NCBI GenBank assembly: GCA_902517615.1
Contig: CABYCY010000008.1
Location: 1-64,000 of the forward strand
Direction of reading: 5' to 3'
Length of the DNA: 64,000 bases
From: an uncultured Pelagibacteraceae bacterium
Lineage (GTDB): Bacteria; Pseudomonadota; Alphaproteobacteria; Pelagibacterales; Pelagibacteraceae
Every line of letters begins with the position of its first letter. The first letter of the stretch is position 1. Both the position numbers and the translations under genes were made by a program. This document shows positions 31,622 through 44,765 of this stretch, piece after piece. Below the pieces are notes generated by a model. That model did no database searches. It was not told the origin of the DNA and was given only the letters and a program-made list of their open reading frames with translations.

Positions 31622-32003
31622 CTGACGAACAGTCTTTTAAAATTTCTAATTTTTCAATTTTAAGCATTATTTTGCCAATTCGCTTATCTTTAAATAAGGT
31701 ATCAAAAACATCCTCCGCAAGAGTTTCTAAAAAATTATAATGTTTATTTTTTGTGAGTTTTTTGATTAGCTTTACTACTTGTCCGTAGTTTACAATAGAT
31801 TTGATGTCCCTATCATTTGTTGGTTTTTTATCTTCATAATCAATCTCAAGGCTAAATTTTACTTTCTGTGCTTGTTCTCTCTCGAACTCATAATAACCTA
31901 GCTTTAAATCTAAAATTAGATCATTAATTAAAATCTTTTTTTCATAATTAAATAAACTTTTATTTTTGTCTATTTTTACAATTTTAAAATTATTTTTTTT
32001 CAT
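31578..32003 (-). CDS. folB: Dihydroneopterin aldolase family
   Basis: [26 protein letters not shown]...[30 protein letters not shown]. Confidence 0.82.
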   Translation of the reverse strand: MKKNNFKIVKIDKNKSLFNYEKKILINDLILDLKLGYYEFEREQAQKVKFSLEIDYEDKKPTNDRDIKSIVNYGQVVKLIKKLTKNKHYNFLETLAEDVFDTLFKDKRIGKIMLKIEKLEILKDCSSVGIQITKKRSHEKF

Positions 32004-32752
32004 TCTTTGCCTAACACATCTGGAGTTTGCCAATTTAAATTTTGTCCACTATCTATTGCTAAAACTTGTCCTGTAATAGATCTATTTTTAATAAAAAACT
32101 CAACAGCATTACAAATTTCATTTACATCTACCTGCTTTTTAAGGGGTGTTGCTAAATATTGTTTTTTAAAATGTTTATCACTTTGTCTTTTATTTTTAAT
32201 CGTAGGACCAGGAGCAATACCATTTACTCTTATGTTTGGAGCAAAGTTCATGGCACTTGTTTTAGTTAGAGTATAAAGTCCAGTTTTACTTATTGTGTAA
32301 GAAAAAAAATACGGAGTAAGTTTAAATACTCTTTGATCAATTATGTTAATAATATTGTTATTTTTGCCTCTAATATTTTTAGAAAAAGCTTTAGATAGTA
32401 AGGCTGGAGTTCTTAGATTTGTTCGCAAGTGTCGTCCCCAACTATCAGTAGTAAAATTATCTAGTTTATCATTTTCAAAAAGAGAAGCGTTATTAATTAA
32501 ACAATCAAAAAACTTTAATTTTGATTTAGCAAATTTAACTATTTTATTTACATCTGTTTCCTTGCTTAAATCAGCTTTAACCAAATAAATTTTAGTGCCG
32601 TTTTTTTCTAGTTCTTTTTTTAAACTCTCAGCCTTAGATTTTGATTTATTATAATGAATTAATATTTCTTTATTTGGACCAGATAATTTTCTTGCTATTG
32701 CAGCACCTATTCTAGTAGCACCACCAGTAATAATTATTTTATTTGCTTCCAT
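32000..32752 (-). CDS. SDR family oxidoreductase, pteridine reductase/FolM-like
   Basis: [50 protein letters not shown]; overlaps folB. Confidence 0.75.
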   Translation of the reverse strand: MEANKIIITGGATRIGAAIARKLSGPNKEILIHYNKSKSKAESLKKELEKNGTKIYLVKADLSKETDVNKIVKFAKSKLKFFDCLINNASLFENDKLDNFTTDSWGRHLRTNLRTPALLSKAFSKNIRGKNNNIINIIDQRVFKLTPYFFSYTISKTGLYTLTKTSAMNFAPNIRVNGIAPGPTIKNKRQSDKHFKKQYLATPLKKQVDVNEICNAVEFFIKNRSITGQVLAIDSGQNLNWQTPDVLGKE

Positions 32753-34905
32753 TTTTTCTTACCTTTTTGTGCTCTTGTACCTGGTAAACCCATAGTTGAT
32801 CTACCTTTTGGATAAATTTTTTTACTTGCACTATATTTTTTTACCTTTGGATTTAAAGTAATTTCTAATTCGGATGCCTCTAGTTTTCTAATTTCATCTC
32901 TTATTTTAGCCGCTTCCTCAAACTCCAGGTTAGTTGCAGACTCCTTCATTCTTTTGTTAAGTGCTTTTAAGTGTTTTTTAAGATTGCCACCAATATTCTC
33001 GTCAGTACCAACTTTCACATAATCTTTCTCATAAACACTTTCGAGAACATCGCCGATTTCTTTTTTTACAGTCTTTGCATCAATTTTATGTTTTTTGTTG
33101 TATGCAACCTGAATAGCTCGTCTTCTATCTGTTTCTTTAATTGCATTTTTAATACTTTTAGTTTCTTTATCCGCATAAAGAATAACTTTACCATCCAGAT
33201 TTCTAGCCGCCCTACCTATAGTTTGAATTAAAGAAGTTTCAGATCTTAAAAAACCTTCTTTATCAGCATCTAGTATACCTACTAAAGCACATTCAGGGAT
33301 ATCAAGTCCTTCTCTTAAAAGGTTAATACCAACCAATACATCAAATACGCCAAGCCTTAAATCTCTCATGATCTCTATTCTTTCAAGAGTATCAATGTCA
33401 GAGTGCATATATCTAACTTTAATGCCATTTTCATGAAGGTATTCAGTTAGATCCTCTGCCATTTTTTTAGTTAAAGTAGTGACCAAAACCCTATAATTAT
33501 TCTCAACTACTTTTTTACATTCATGCATTAGGTCATCAACTTGATTTTTAGCAGGTCTTATTTCAACTGGAGGATCAATTAATCCTGTAGGTCTGATAAC
33601 TTGTTCTACAAATTTATTTTTTGTTTGTTTTAATTCCCACGGTCCAGGTGTTGCTGATACAAAAACTGTTTGGGTTCTCATTGCATCCCATTCTTCAAAT
33701 TTAAGAGGACGGTTATCCATACAAGAAGGTAATCTGAAACCATATTCTGCAAGATTACTTTTTCTTGATCTATCACCTTTATACATTCCGTTTAACTGAG
33801 GAACAGTTACGTGACATTCATCAACAAAAATAAGTGTATTGTCAGGAAAATATTCAAATAGAGTGGGAGGAGGTTCTCCAGGTTTTCTTCCTGATAAGAA
33901 TCTTGAATAATTCTCAATTCCAGCACAAGATCCAGTAGCCTCAATCATTTCTAAATCAAATTTTGTTCTTTCTTCTAATCTTTGAGCTTCAAGTAATTTA
34001 TTTTGCTCTTTAAATTTTTTTAAAGTTAATTCTAATTCTCTTTTTATTTTAATAATTGCTTGTTCAACGGTAGGTTTAGGAGTGATGTAGTGACTATTTG
34101 CATAAATTTTAATTACATTAAGTTCATTTACCAAGTCACCTGTTAGGGGATCAAATTCTTCTATTTTTTCTAATTTATCACCAAACAAACTTAACCTCCA
34201 AGCACGATCTTCTAAATGAGATGGAAAAATTTCAAGATATTCTCCTCTTGCTCTAAACGTTCCTCTATAAAAGTTTTGATCATTTCTTTTATATTGAAGT
34301 GCAACTAAAGATTTAATTAATTCTTCTCTGTTATAATCGTAACCTGTCTTTAAGCTTAAAGTCATTTTACTATAAGCTTCAACTGAGCCTAAACCATATA
34401 TACATGAAACACTTGATACGATAACGACATCATCTCTCTCTAATAATGATCTTGTTGCGGAGTGACGCATTCGATCAATTTGTTCATTAATTGAAGCTTC
34501 TTTTTCAATATAAGTATCAGAACGTGGAACGTATGCTTCTGGGGTGTAATAATCATAATAAGATACAAAATACTCAACAGCATTGTCTGGAAAAAAAGAT
34601 TTCATTTCACCATATAATTGAGCAGCTAGAGTTTTATTGGGAGCTAAAATTAATGCTGGCCTATTAGTTTTTTCAATAACCTTTGCCATTGTAAAAGTTT
34701 TTCCAGATCCAGTTACACCAAGCAAAACTTGACTAAGTTGATCTTTATTGGCACCAGTTACTAACTGCTTTATAGCCTCTGGTTGATCTCCAGCAGGTTT
34801 AAAATCAGTTTTCATCTGAAACTTTTTTCCACCCTCAAGTTTAGGGCTTATTGCAGGATTTTTATTCTGCACAGCTGTAATTAGATCTTGATAAGTATTC
34901 TGCAT
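32734..34905 (-). CDS. uvrB: Excinuclease ABC subunit B
   Basis: [48 protein letters not shown]-terminal UVR motif. Confidence 0.98.
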   Translation of the reverse strand: MQNTYQDLITAVQNKNPAISPKLEGGKKFQMKTDFKPAGDQPEAIKQLVTGANKDQLSQVLLGVTGSGKTFTMAKVIEKTNRPALILAPNKTLAAQLYGEMKSFFPDNAVEYFVSYYDYYTPEAYVPRSDTYIEKEASINEQIDRMRHSATRSLLERDDVVIVSSVSCIYGLGSVEAYSKMTLSLKTGYDYNREELIKSLVALQYKRNDQNFYRGTFRARGEYLEIFPSHLEDRAWRLSLFGDKLEKIEEFDPLTGDLVNELNVIKIYANSHYITPKPTVEQAIIKIKRELELTLKKFKEQNKLLEAQRLEERTKFDLEMIEATGSCAGIENYSRFLSGRKPGEPPPTLFEYFPDNTLIFVDECHVTVPQLNGMYKGDRSRKSNLAEYGFRLPSCMDNRPLKFEEWDAMRTQTVFVSATPGPWELKQTKNKFVEQVIRPTGLIDPPVEIRPAKNQVDDLMHECKKVVENNYRVLVTTLTKKMAEDLTEYLHENGIKVRYMHSDIDTLERIEIMRDLRLGVFDVLVGINLLREGLDIPECALVGILDADKEGFLRSETSLIQTIGRAARNLDGKVILYADKETKSIKNAIKETDRRRAIQVAYNKKHKIDAKTVKKEIGDVLESVYEKDYVKVGTDENIGGNLKKHLKALNKRMKESATNLEFEEAAKIRDEIRKLEASELEITLNPKVKKYSASKKIYPKGRSTMGLPGTRAQKGKKKWKQIK

Positions 34906-34928
34906 TATTTATAAAACTAGTAGTTTAA

Positions 34929-36128
<1,200 letters not shown>

Positions 36129-36130
36129 AA

Positions 36131-36787
36131 GTGAAAACAGCCCTATTATTTGGTGCATCCGGGTTAGTTGGTGGTCAACTTTTAAATCAATTAATCAGTA
36201 ATAATAATTATTCTAAAATAAAAGTATTTGTTAGATCAGTTCCTCAAATTAGTAATCCAAAAATAGAGATTATTGAGACTGATTTTAATAATTTAGCAAA
36301 TCATAAAGAAGATATTAAAGGAGATGATTGTTTCTTTTGTATTGGCACAACAAAAAAAAATTCACCTGATAAAAATGAGTATCGAAGGGTTGAGTTGGAT
36401 GTTCCAAAAGATATTGCGATAATTGCAAAATCAAACTCAGTAAATTCATTTGTTTTTGTATCTTCAGGCTATGCAGATCCTAATAGTTCAGGAGATTATT
36501 TAAAATTTAAAGGATTAGTAGAGGAAGAGTTAAAAAGATTGAGCTTTAATAAACTTGGAATAATGAGACCTTCTTTTTTAATTGGAGATAGAAAAGAAAA
36601 AAGAGTAGGAGAGAAATTAGGTATTTTTTTATTTAAATTATTGTCACCTTTATTTTTAGGACCATTAAAAAAAATGAAACCAATTCAATCTGAAAAAGTT
36701 GCAAAAGCAATGATTAAAATTTCTAATGGTGACTTTATACAGCAAATATTTGAATCTAATGAAATAGTTGAAATTAGTAATAATTAA
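36131..36787 (+). CDS. NAD(P)-binding oxidoreductase (HTATIP2-like)
   Basis: LLFGASGLVGGQLLNQLI; FVFVSSGYAD; LGIMRPSFLIGDRKEKR. Confidence 0.75.
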   Translation: MKTALLFGASGLVGGQLLNQLISNNNYSKIKVFVRSVPQISNPKIEIIETDFNNLANHKEDIKGDDCFFCIGTTKKNSPDKNEYRRVELDVPKDIAIIAKSNSVNSFVFVSSGYADPNSSGDYLKFKGLVEEELKRLSFNKLGIMRPSFLIGDRKEKRVGEKLGIFLFKLLSPLFLGPLKKMKPIQSEKVAKAMIKISNGDFIQQIFESNEIVEISNN

Positions 36788-36790
36788 TTT

Positions 36791-37204
36791 TTAAAATTTA
36801 AAATATTCCTTTATGTCTTTTTGAAACAATAAGTAAATACAAGAAATCTGTAATAAAGTATTTAAAATTAAAATAGATCTTACTGCCAATTCATTAAATC
36901 CTATTTCTGGTATAGGTCCATAAGGAGCAGCAAAACTTACATTTATTGCCCCGATTAAATCTAACAAACCAATCACATTCCAAGACAGCAAAAGACCCCA
37001 TAGTATAGTGTTTGGTTTTTTTATAATGTGGTAAACTAAAAATAAAGCAGTTATCCCAATAAAAAAGTCACCCACAAAAGGAACTATCCATTCGGATGGT
37101 GCCGAACGTTCATTTTCGGTAAAAATCCAAAACAAAAACAAACCTGACCCAACTGCTCTGAATGACATCCATCCAGTTACAAAAATAATCCAATTTAATT
37201 TCAT
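36791..37204 (-). CDS. Conserved membrane protein of unknown function
   Basis: Four predicted hydrophobic segments; start probably MKLNWIIFV. Confidence 0.6.
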   Translation of the reverse strand: MKLNWIIFVTGWMSFRAVGSGLFLFWIFTENERSAPSEWIVPFVGDFFIGITALFLVYHIIKKPNTILWGLLLSWNVIGLLDLIGAINVSFAAPYGPIPEIGFNELAVRSILILNTLLQISCIYLLFQKDIKEYFKF

Positions 37205-37208
37205 TTTT

Positions 37209-38153
37209 TTAGTGAGATAAAAATTTTTCTGCTTCAAGTGCAGCCATGCATCCCATACCTGCAGCGGTTACAGCTTGTCTAAATGTTTTGTCTTTTACAT
37301 CTCCAGCAGCGTAAACACCAGGAATATTTGTTTCAGTCGAGTCGGATTTTGTAATTAGGTATCCCTCTTTGTCCATTTCTAATTGATCTTTAAAAAGCTG
37401 AGTTGCAGGATCGTGACCAATAGCAATGAATACGCCATCAAGTTTCAATTCTTGTATTTTATTTGTTTTAACGTTTTTAATCTTTATTCCTTTGACATTT
37501 TTAGGATCTTTATCACCTAGCACATCCTCAACAACAGAGTCCCAAATAATTTCTATTTTTTTATTATCCATTAATTTTTTCTGAAGCATTTTTTCAGCTC
37601 TCAAACTATCTCGTCTGTGGATCAATTTTACTTTTGATGCAAATTTTGTAAGAAACATTGCCTCTTCTACAGCAGCATTTCCTCCTCCAACTACTGCGAC
37701 TTCTTTATCTTTGAAAAAGAAACCATCACATGTTGCACAAGCTGAAACTCCAAAGCCTCTAAATTCTTGTTCTGATTTGATGTTTAACCATCTTGCTTGA
37801 GCACCTGTTGAAATAATTATGCTATCAGCACTATATTTTCGTCCACTGTCTCCAATTGCTTCAAAAGGTTGTGATTTCAAATTCACAGATGCAATATGAT
37901 CTTCAATCATTTCTGTTCCAACTGCTTTAGCTTGATCTTTCATTTGATCCATTAACCATGGACCCTGGATTACATCTGCAAATCCTGGATAATTCTCTAC
38001 ATCTGTTGTAGTTGTTAATTGTCCGCCAGGTTCTGCACCATAAACTAAAATTGGATTTAACATTGCACGAGCAGCATATACCGCTGCTGTGTATCCGGCT
38101 GGACCAGATCCAATTATTAACACTTTTGTGTGTTTAGTTGGATTTTGACTCAT
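37209..38153 (-). CDS. trxB: Thioredoxin-disulfide reductase
   Basis: IGSGPAGYTAAVYAARA; CATCDGFFFK; GGGNAAVEEAMFL; AAGDV. Confidence 0.97.
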   Translation of the reverse strand: MSQNPTKHTKVLIIGSGPAGYTAAVYAARAMLNPILVYGAEPGGQLTTTTDVENYPGFADVIQGPWLMDQMKDQAKAVGTEMIEDHIASVNLKSQPFEAIGDSGRKYSADSIIISTGAQARWLNIKSEQEFRGFGVSACATCDGFFFKDKEVAVVGGGNAAVEEAMFLTKFASKVKLIHRRDSLRAEKMLQKKLMDNKKIEIIWDSVVEDVLGDKDPKNVKGIKIKNVKTNKIQELKLDGVFIAIGHDPATQLFKDQLEMDKEGYLITKSDSTETNIPGVYAAGDVKDKTFRQAVTAAGMGCMAALEAEKFLSH

Positions 38154-38174
38154 ATGAAAGCTATATAGTGATAA

Positions 38175-39119
38175 ATGTCTAAATTAAAAGGTATTTTATT
38201 AACCCAGGGAATGCATGGCATGATAAGCCAGGCAGAAGGTTTAGCTAAAGCTTTAGATTTGGATTTCACACACCACACAGTTGAACTAAGTAGTTTTTGG
38301 AAAGTGATACCACCAAAGTTAACGCCTATTTCTAAAAATGTTTATAAAAAAATAAATCAAAATGAGTTTGATGTTATAATTTCTTGTGGGCGTAAAAGTG
38401 TTATTCCGTCGATCCACCTAAAAAATACATCCAAAAAAAAAATTTTTAATATCCACATACAAGATCCAAAAGTCGATTTAAATCATTTTGATTTTATCGT
38501 AGCTCCAGAGCACGATTCTTTAAATGGTCAAAATGTTATCAATACTAAGGGTGCTATTCATTATCTAACTGAGAACGAAATAAGAGAAAATAAAGATTAT
38601 TTAAAATCATTTATTAAGAATGATGAAAGGAAAATTTGGACCTTAATAATGGGTGGGCCAACTAAATATTACGATTATTCAACTAAAAATATAAAGCATA
38701 TTTTTACCAGTTTATATAAATTGTTAAAAAAGCATAACTTTCAATTAGTTGTGATTCCTTCAATGAGAACACCAATCAATACCATTCATTATGCTAAAGA
38801 ATTTTTTGGAGATAATCATACTGTTATAATGAATGTTGATAAAAAAGCTTATTTATCAGCTTTAGCACTAGCAGAGAATATTGTTGTTACGTGCGACTCA
38901 AGCTCAATGATTTCAGAGGCAGCTTTAACTGGAAAACCAATTTATATAGCTAGTATTTTGCCTAAAAAAAATGACAAAAGGTTTCAAAGATTTAGAAATT
39001 TGTTTAGAGAATTAAATATTACTAGAAATTTAGGTGAAGAAGTTAAACATTGGAACTATCAAAAACTTGATGAAACGAATAGAGTAGCAGATATTATAAA
39101 ACAAAAAATTAATTCTTAA
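38175..39119 (+). CDS. ELM1/GtrOC1-like family protein
   Basis: LTQGMHGMISQAEGLAKAL; IISCGRKSVIPSIHLK; VTCDSSSMISEAALTGKPIYI. Confidence 0.7.
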   Translation: MSKLKGILLTQGMHGMISQAEGLAKALDLDFTHHTVELSSFWKVIPPKLTPISKNVYKKINQNEFDVIISCGRKSVIPSIHLKNTSKKKIFNIHIQDPKVDLNHFDFIVAPEHDSLNGQNVINTKGAIHYLTENEIRENKDYLKSFIKNDERKIWTLIMGGPTKYYDYSTKNIKHIFTSLYKLLKKHNFQLVVIPSMRTPINTIHYAKEFFGDNHTVIMNVDKKAYLSALALAENIVVTCDSSSMISEAALTGKPIYIASILPKKNDKRFQRFRNLFRELNITRNLGEEVKHWNYQKLDETNRVADIIKQKINS

Positions 39120-39784
39120 TGTCATTTTTAAATTCAATTCAAACTCAATCAAAAAAACATGAATTCCCTTTTGATCATTGGGAGTATAGTAATGCACTTA
39201 CAGATGGAGCGATAGAAGAAATAATTAAAGCTGATATTCCAGATGTAAGCAAGCATAATCTTAGCTATGATGGTACTAGAGCAATTGATGGTGGTGCAGC
39301 TGAATTTAGAAAAGGAATAGCATCTGGTGGTGAGGCAATAAAATTTAGATGTTTTGTGACAAAAGAAAATGAAAAAAAATTTCCAAACCTAGTTAGATTT
39401 ATTAACGAATTAAGATCTAAAGAGGTTTATCAAACTATTTCAAAAATGATTGATAAAGATTTATCTAATTCATATGTTAGAGTTGAGGTTATTTGTGATC
39501 GAGAAGGTTTTTGGTTAAAACCCCATTGCGATATTAAAGAAAAACTGATGTCAGGCCTAATTTTTGTTAATAATTCCAATGAATCTGAAGAGCTTGGAAC
39601 TGATTTTTATAATGAAAAATTAGAAAAAGTTAAAACTGTTCCTTACAAAAATAATTATGGTTACATGTTTACCAGTGGACCAAATACTTGGCATGGAATG
39701 GAAAAGAAAAAAATAGTTAAAGAAAGACGTTGTATTCAAGTAAATTATGTAACTTTTGAAACAGACTGGAAAGTAAAACCTTAA
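39119..39784 (+). CDS. 2OG-Fe(II) oxygenase-like protein
   Basis: HxD...H triad: [19 protein letters not shown] ... [23 protein letters not shown]. Confidence 0.65.
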   Translation: MSFLNSIQTQSKKHEFPFDHWEYSNALTDGAIEEIIKADIPDVSKHNLSYDGTRAIDGGAAEFRKGIASGGEAIKFRCFVTKENEKKFPNLVRFINELRSKEVYQTISKMIDKDLSNSYVRVEVICDREGFWLKPHCDIKEKLMSGLIFVNNSNESEELGTDFYNEKLEKVKTVPYKNNYGYMFTSGPNTWHGMEKKKIVKERRCIQVNYVTFETDWKVKP

Positions 39785-42700
39785 ATATCTTGAAGAGAAT
39801 TTACTTCTAATTTTTTTGTTTTTAAAGACTTTATTGCCTCTATACATGCGTATGCCGTTGACATATTAGTACAGTATGGGACTTTATTTTTTAGTGCAGC
39901 TCTTCTGATTGCGATTGCATCACTAACTCTATGCTCTCTGTTTCCACCACCCGTATTAATTACTAGTACAATTCTCTTAGAGTCCAAAACATCTACTATA
40001 TGAGGAGATCCGGTACTTACTTTGTTAATAATTCTACATTTCATTCCTTGTTTTTGAATATATTCAGCAGTTCCTCTAGTTGCACATAAAGAGAAATTTA
40101 ATTTAATCAGCTGTTTTGCTAAGCCAATTCCTTCATCTTTATGAGAATTTTTTAAAGAGACAAATGCAAGACCTTTTGTAGGTAGTGAGTTTGCTGCAGC
40201 AATTTGACTTTTGGCAAATGCCATACCAAAATTCTTATCAAAACCCATAACTTCACCAGTTGATTTCATTTCAGGACCTAAAAGTAAATCGCTATTAGGA
40301 AATTTATTGAAAGGAAATACAGCTTCCTTAACAGCATACATTCCTTTAGATTTATCCTTTAAATTAAACTTAGATAATTTTTCACCAGTCATTATTCGTG
40401 ACGCAATTTTAGCTAGTGGAAGACCTTTTGCTTTTGACACAAATGGCACAGTTCTACTTGCTCTAGGATTTACCTCAATCACATAAATTTCATCATTTTT
40501 GATTGCAAATTGAATATTCATGAAACCTTTAACTTTTAAAGCCAAAGCTAATTTTTTAGTTTGTTTTTCAATTTCTTTAATTAAAAATGGTTTAATTGAT
40601 ACAGGGGGCAAACTACAAGCTGAGTCCCCTGAGTGGATTCCAGCTTCTTCTATATGTTGCATAATCCCTGCGACATGAACTTCTTTTCCATCGGATATAG
40701 CATCGACATCTACTTCCATTGCGTGATCAATAAATTTATCAATTAAAATTGGATTTTCTTCTGCTGCTTTAAATGCTTCTTCAACAAATTTTTTAAGTTG
40801 TTTTTTTTCATGAACAATTTCCATTGCTCTTCCACCCAATACATAAGAGGGTCTAACCATTAGAGGTAAACCAATTTTTTCAGCTATTTTAATTGCTTGT
40901 TTGAATGTCTTAGCAATTCCACTTTTTGCTTGTTTTAACTTTAATTTATTTAGTAGATTTCTAAATCGATCTCTGTCCTCAGCCAAATCTATAGATGTGT
41001 ACTGTGTTCCTAAAATTGGAAATTTATTGTCATGTAAAAATTTAGATAGTTTAATTGGAGTTTGCCCTCCAAATTGAGCAATGACACCAACTAGGTTTCC
41101 TTTTTCTTGTTCTTTTTTAATTATATTAAAAACATATTCCTCTTTTAAAGGCTCAAAGTATAATCGATCACTTGTGTCATAATCTGTTGAAACAGTTTCG
41201 GGGTTACAATTGACCATGATAGTCTCAAAACCAGCATTTTTTAATGAAAAACTTGCCTGACAGCAGCAATAATCAAACTCTATTCCTTGTCCTATTCTAT
41301 TAGGACCGCCCCCTAGAATAATAATTTTTTTCTTAGTAGATGGATCTGCTTCACATTCAGAATTTATTGAGAAATTTCTTTGATATGTTGAGTACATATA
41401 AGGAGTAAAAGATTTAAATTCGGCCGCGCATGTATCAACTTTTTTAAACACAGGTAATATTTTAAGTGCTGATCTTTTTCGTCTTACAATATCTTCAGAA
41501 GTATTAGTTAACTCTGATAGTTTTTTATCTGAAAAACCAATAGATTTAATTCGATTAAATTCATTAAAATTCTTAGGCAATCCATTATTTTTTATTTTAA
41601 TTTCATTATCTACAATTTCTTTAATTTGTTCTAAAAACCATGGATCAATTTTAGATAAAGTAAATATTCTCTTTAAATTAATTTTTTTTCTAATAGCTTC
41701 AGCAACAAGTAAGATTTTATTTGGAATATTTTCTCTAAGTTTTTTTTCAATTTGTTTTTTGTTTAGATGAAATATTCTATCTAGTCCTGAAAAACCAGTT
41801 TCAAGAGAAACCAAAGCTTTTTGAAGAGACTCCTTAAAGTTTCTTCCAATTGCCATTGCCTCACCAACAGACTTCATCGAAGTTCCTAAAGTTGCTGGAG
41901 AGGTAGAAAACTTCTCAAAAGTAAATCTTGGAATTTTAGTTACCACATAATCAATACTTGGTTCGAATGAAGCAGGTGTTACTTTTGTAATTTCATTTTT
42001 TAATTCATCCAATGTGTACCCAACAGCAAGTTTTGCTGCAACTTTTGCAATTGGAAATCCTGTTGCTTTTGATGCAAGAGCTGATGATCTTGACACTCTT
42101 GGGTTCATTTCGATTACAACCATTCGACCATTTTTAGGATTGATTGCAAACTGAACATTTGATCCACCTGTCTCAACTCCAATTTTTCTTAAACAGGCAA
42201 TGGATGCATTTCTCATTACTTGGTATTCTTTATCTGTCAATGTAAGCGCAGGAGCAATTGTTACAGAGTCCCCAGTATGAATTCCCATCGGATCAACATT
42301 TTCAATTGAGCAGATAATGATACAGTTATCTTTTTTATCTCTCACAACTTCCATTTCAAATTCTTTCCAACCTTCTAAACATTCTTCAACTAATACTTGA
42401 TTAACAGGAGACTCGTGTAAACCACTTTTAATAATCTTTAAGTAGTCTTTTTTATTTTTAGCAATTCCACCACCAAGTCCTCCAAGTGTAAATGCAGGCC
42501 TAATAATTGCAGGTAGTCCAATTTTTTTTAAAACATTTGATGATTGATTAATATTATTGACAATTTCTGATTTAGGTAAATCTAAACCAATATCAATCAT
42601 ATTCTTTCTAAATTTTTTTCTATCTTCTGCATTAGCAATTGCTTCTGAGTTTGCACCTATTAATTCAATTTTATATTTTTTAAGAATTCCTTTTTTTTCA

Positions 42701-43005
42701 GCTTCTATTGCTAGGTTAAGAGCAGTTTGACCACCCATAGTTGGAAGTATGGCATTAGGTTTTTCTTTTTTAATAATTTTTTCTAAAACCTCTAAAGTGA
42801 TTGGCTCAATATAAGTTTTATCAGCAACATCAGGATCAGTCATTATTGTTGCTGGATTTGAGTTAATTAAAATAACTTTATAACCTTCATCTCTTAGAGC
42901 CTTACAAGCTTGAGTTCCTGAATAATCAAACTCACAAGCTTGACCAATAATAATGGGCCCAGCTCCTACAACTAAAATTTTTTTAATATCTTTTCTTTTT
43001 GGCAT
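39781..43005 (-). CDS. carB: Carbamoyl-phosphate synthase large subunit
   Basis: [26 protein letters not shown]; duplicated ATP-grasp; [21 protein letters not shown] domain. Confidence 0.98.
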   Translation of the reverse strand: MPKRKDIKKILVVGAGPIIIGQACEFDYSGTQACKALRDEGYKVILINSNPATIMTDPDVADKTYIEPITLEVLEKIIKKEKPNAILPTMGGQTALNLAIEAEKKGILKKYKIELIGANSEAIANAEDRKKFRKNMIDIGLDLPKSEIVNNINQSSNVLKKIGLPAIIRPAFTLGGLGGGIAKNKKDYLKIIKSGLHESPVNQVLVEECLEGWKEFEMEVVRDKKDNCIIICSIENVDPMGIHTGDSVTIAPALTLTDKEYQVMRNASIACLRKIGVETGGSNVQFAINPKNGRMVVIEMNPRVSRSSALASKATGFPIAKVAAKLAVGYTLDELKNEITKVTPASFEPSIDYVVTKIPRFTFEKFSTSPATLGTSMKSVGEAMAIGRNFKESLQKALVSLETGFSGLDRIFHLNKKQIEKKLRENIPNKILLVAEAIRKKINLKRIFTLSKIDPWFLEQIKEIVDNEIKIKNNGLPKNFNEFNRIKSIGFSDKKLSELTNTSEDIVRRKRSALKILPVFKKVDTCAAEFKSFTPYMYSTYQRNFSINSECEADPSTKKKIIILGGGPNRIGQGIEFDYCCCQASFSLKNAGFETIMVNCNPETVSTDYDTSDRLYFEPLKEEYVFNIIKKEQEKGNLVGVIAQFGGQTPIKLSKFLHDNKFPILGTQYTSIDLAEDRDRFRNLLNKLKLKQAKSGIAKTFKQAIKIAEKIGLPLMVRPSYVLGGRAMEIVHEKKQLKKFVEEAFKAAEENPILIDKFIDHAMEVDVDAISDGKEVHVAGIMQHIEEAGIHSGDSACSLPPVSIKPFLIKEIEKQTKKLALALKVKGFMNIQFAIKNDEIYVIEVNPRASRTVPFVSKAKGLPLAKIASRIMTGEKLSKFNLKDKSKGMYAVKEAVFPFNKFPNSDLLLGPEMKSTGEVMGFDKNFGMAFAKSQIAAANSLPTKGLAFVSLKNSHKDEGIGLAKQLIKLNFSLCATRGTAEYIQKQGMKCRIINKVSTGSPHIVDVLDSKRIVLVINTGGGNREHRVSDAIAIRRAALKNKVPYCTNMSTAYACIEAIKSLKTKKLEVNSLQDI

Positions 43006-44176
43006 TTTTTTTTATGTTGTTAATAAATTCTTGGAATAGGTAGATACTATCCTGCGGTCCAGGATTTGACTCTGGATGATATTGTACAGAAAATATTGGT
43101 TTGTTTTTAAGCCTTATTCCTTCAATGGTATTATCAAAAAGAGACTTATGAGTGATTTCAATTTTTTTTGGTAAAGTTTCTTCAACCACTACAAAACCAT
43201 GATTTTGACTGGTGATTTCAACTTTGTCATGGATTAAATTTTTAACAGGATGATTTGCACCTCTATGTCCCAATTTCATTTTTTTTGTTTTACCACCCAA
43301 AGCTAAGGCTAAAATTTGATGCCCTAAACAAATTCCAAATATTGGTAAATTATTTTTAATTAGTTTTTTAATTATTTCTATTGAATATTTCCCTGTTGCC
43401 GCAGGATCACCAGGACCGTTGGATAAAAATATTCCTTGTGGTTTAAGATTTAATATTTTTTCTGCGGAAGTTTTGCAAGAGACAACTGTTACTTTACATT
43501 TGAAGTCAGAAAAATATCTTAAAATATTTTTTTTAATTCCATAATCAATAGCAACTACATGAAAGGAATTTTTTTTATTTTTTTTAAATCCTAATTCTTT
43601 TTTCCATGTTTTAAGACCTTTCCAAATATAATTTTTTGAGGTTGTTACAGTATTTGCAAGATCAAGATTATTTAATCCACTCCATTTAATAGTAGAGTTA
43701 GTTAGCTTACTAATATTAAATTTTCCATTTTTTGAATAAGCAATAGTTCCCTTTGGTGCTCCTTTATCTCTAATAAAGTTTGTTAAATTTCTAGTATCTA
43801 GTCCCGTAATTCCAACAATTTTATTTTTTTTAAGCCATGCGTCTAAATGTAAAAATCCTCTATAGTTTGAAGGAGAGGTTATCTCTGAATTAAAGATTAC
43901 ACCTCTTGTCCAGATTTTATCAGACTCAACATCTTCTTTGTTGGTTCCAACATTTCCAATATGTGGAAATGTAAAGTTAATAATCTGTCCTGCATAGGAG
44001 GGATCAGAAATAATTTCTTGGTAACCTGTTAAAGAAGTATTAAAGCAAACTTCGCCAGTTGCTTCTCCTTGGTATCCAATTCCAATCCCTTTAAAAACCT
44101 TCTTGTTTTCAAGAACTAAAACGCCTGTATTAAATTGAGAGTTTTTTGAGTTTGTTTTTTTTGCTTTTTTGATCAA
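42983..44176 (-). CDS. carA: Carbamoyl-phosphate synthase small subunit (apparent TTG start)
   Basis: [51 protein letters not shown]. Confidence 0.96.
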   Translation of the reverse strand: MIKKAKKTNSKNSQFNTGVLVLENKKVFKGIGIGYQGEATGEVCFNTSLTGYQEIISDPSYAGQIINFTFPHIGNVGTNKEDVESDKIWTRGVIFNSEITSPSNYRGFLHLDAWLKKNKIVGITGLDTRNLTNFIRDKGAPKGTIAYSKNGKFNISKLTNSTIKWSGLNNLDLANTVTTSKNYIWKGLKTWKKELGFKKNKKNSFHVVAIDYGIKKNILRYFSDFKCKVTVVSCKTSAEKILNLKPQGIFLSNGPGDPAATGKYSIEIIKKLIKNNLPIFGICLGHQILALALGGKTKKMKLGHRGANHPVKNLIHDKVEITSQNHGFVVVEETLPKKIEITHKSLFDNTIEGIRLKNKPIFSVQYHPESNPGPQDSIYLFQEFINNIKKNAKKKRY

Positions 44177-44303
44177 TTACAACTCATGAGTTAAAGGTTA
44201 ATACAATAATTGCATTATTATCGCAACAGAGATGTATTATAAAATTGTAAAAAAACAATTTTTCTTTTGAAGAATTATTTCTTTGAAGTAGATTAAAAAA
44301 ATT

Positions 44304-44765
44304 ATGTCCTTAAAAGATACTATCGAAAACGAATATAAAAACGCTCTTAAATCAAAAAATAAAAATAAAATATCAACCTATAGGTTAATATTGTCATCCA
44401 TTAAAGATCTGGACATAGTTAACCGGTCAGGACCTAATAAAAAAGATACAGATGACGAAGATATTAAGAAACTTTTGAAAAAAATGGTTAAACAGCGAAC
44501 CGAATCGATTGATATCTATAAAAAAAATAATCGAACCGACTTGTTAGAGGTTGAGCAAAATGAATATGATATTATATCTGGATTTCTCCCAAAGCAACTT
44601 GACGAAGAAGAAACGAAAAAAATTTGTGCAGATTTAATTGCTAAATTAGGCGCTAGTTCAATTAAAGATATGGGTAAAGTAATGAGTGAGTTAAAAAAAA
44701 CCCATTCAGATGAAATTGATTTTGCTAAAGCAGGCCCAATGATCAAAGATTTATTGAACAAATAA
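44304..44765 (+). CDS. yqeY: GatB/YqeY domain protein
   Basis: YRLILSSIKDLDI..., DIISGFLPKQLDEEE, GASSIKDMGKVMSELKK. Confidence 0.9.
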   Translation: MSLKDTIENEYKNALKSKNKNKISTYRLILSSIKDLDIVNRSGPNKKDTDDEDIKKLLKKMVKQRTESIDIYKKNNRTDLLEVEQNEYDIISGFLPKQLDEEETKKICADLIAKLGASSIKDMGKVMSELKKTHSDEIDFAKAGPMIKDLLNK

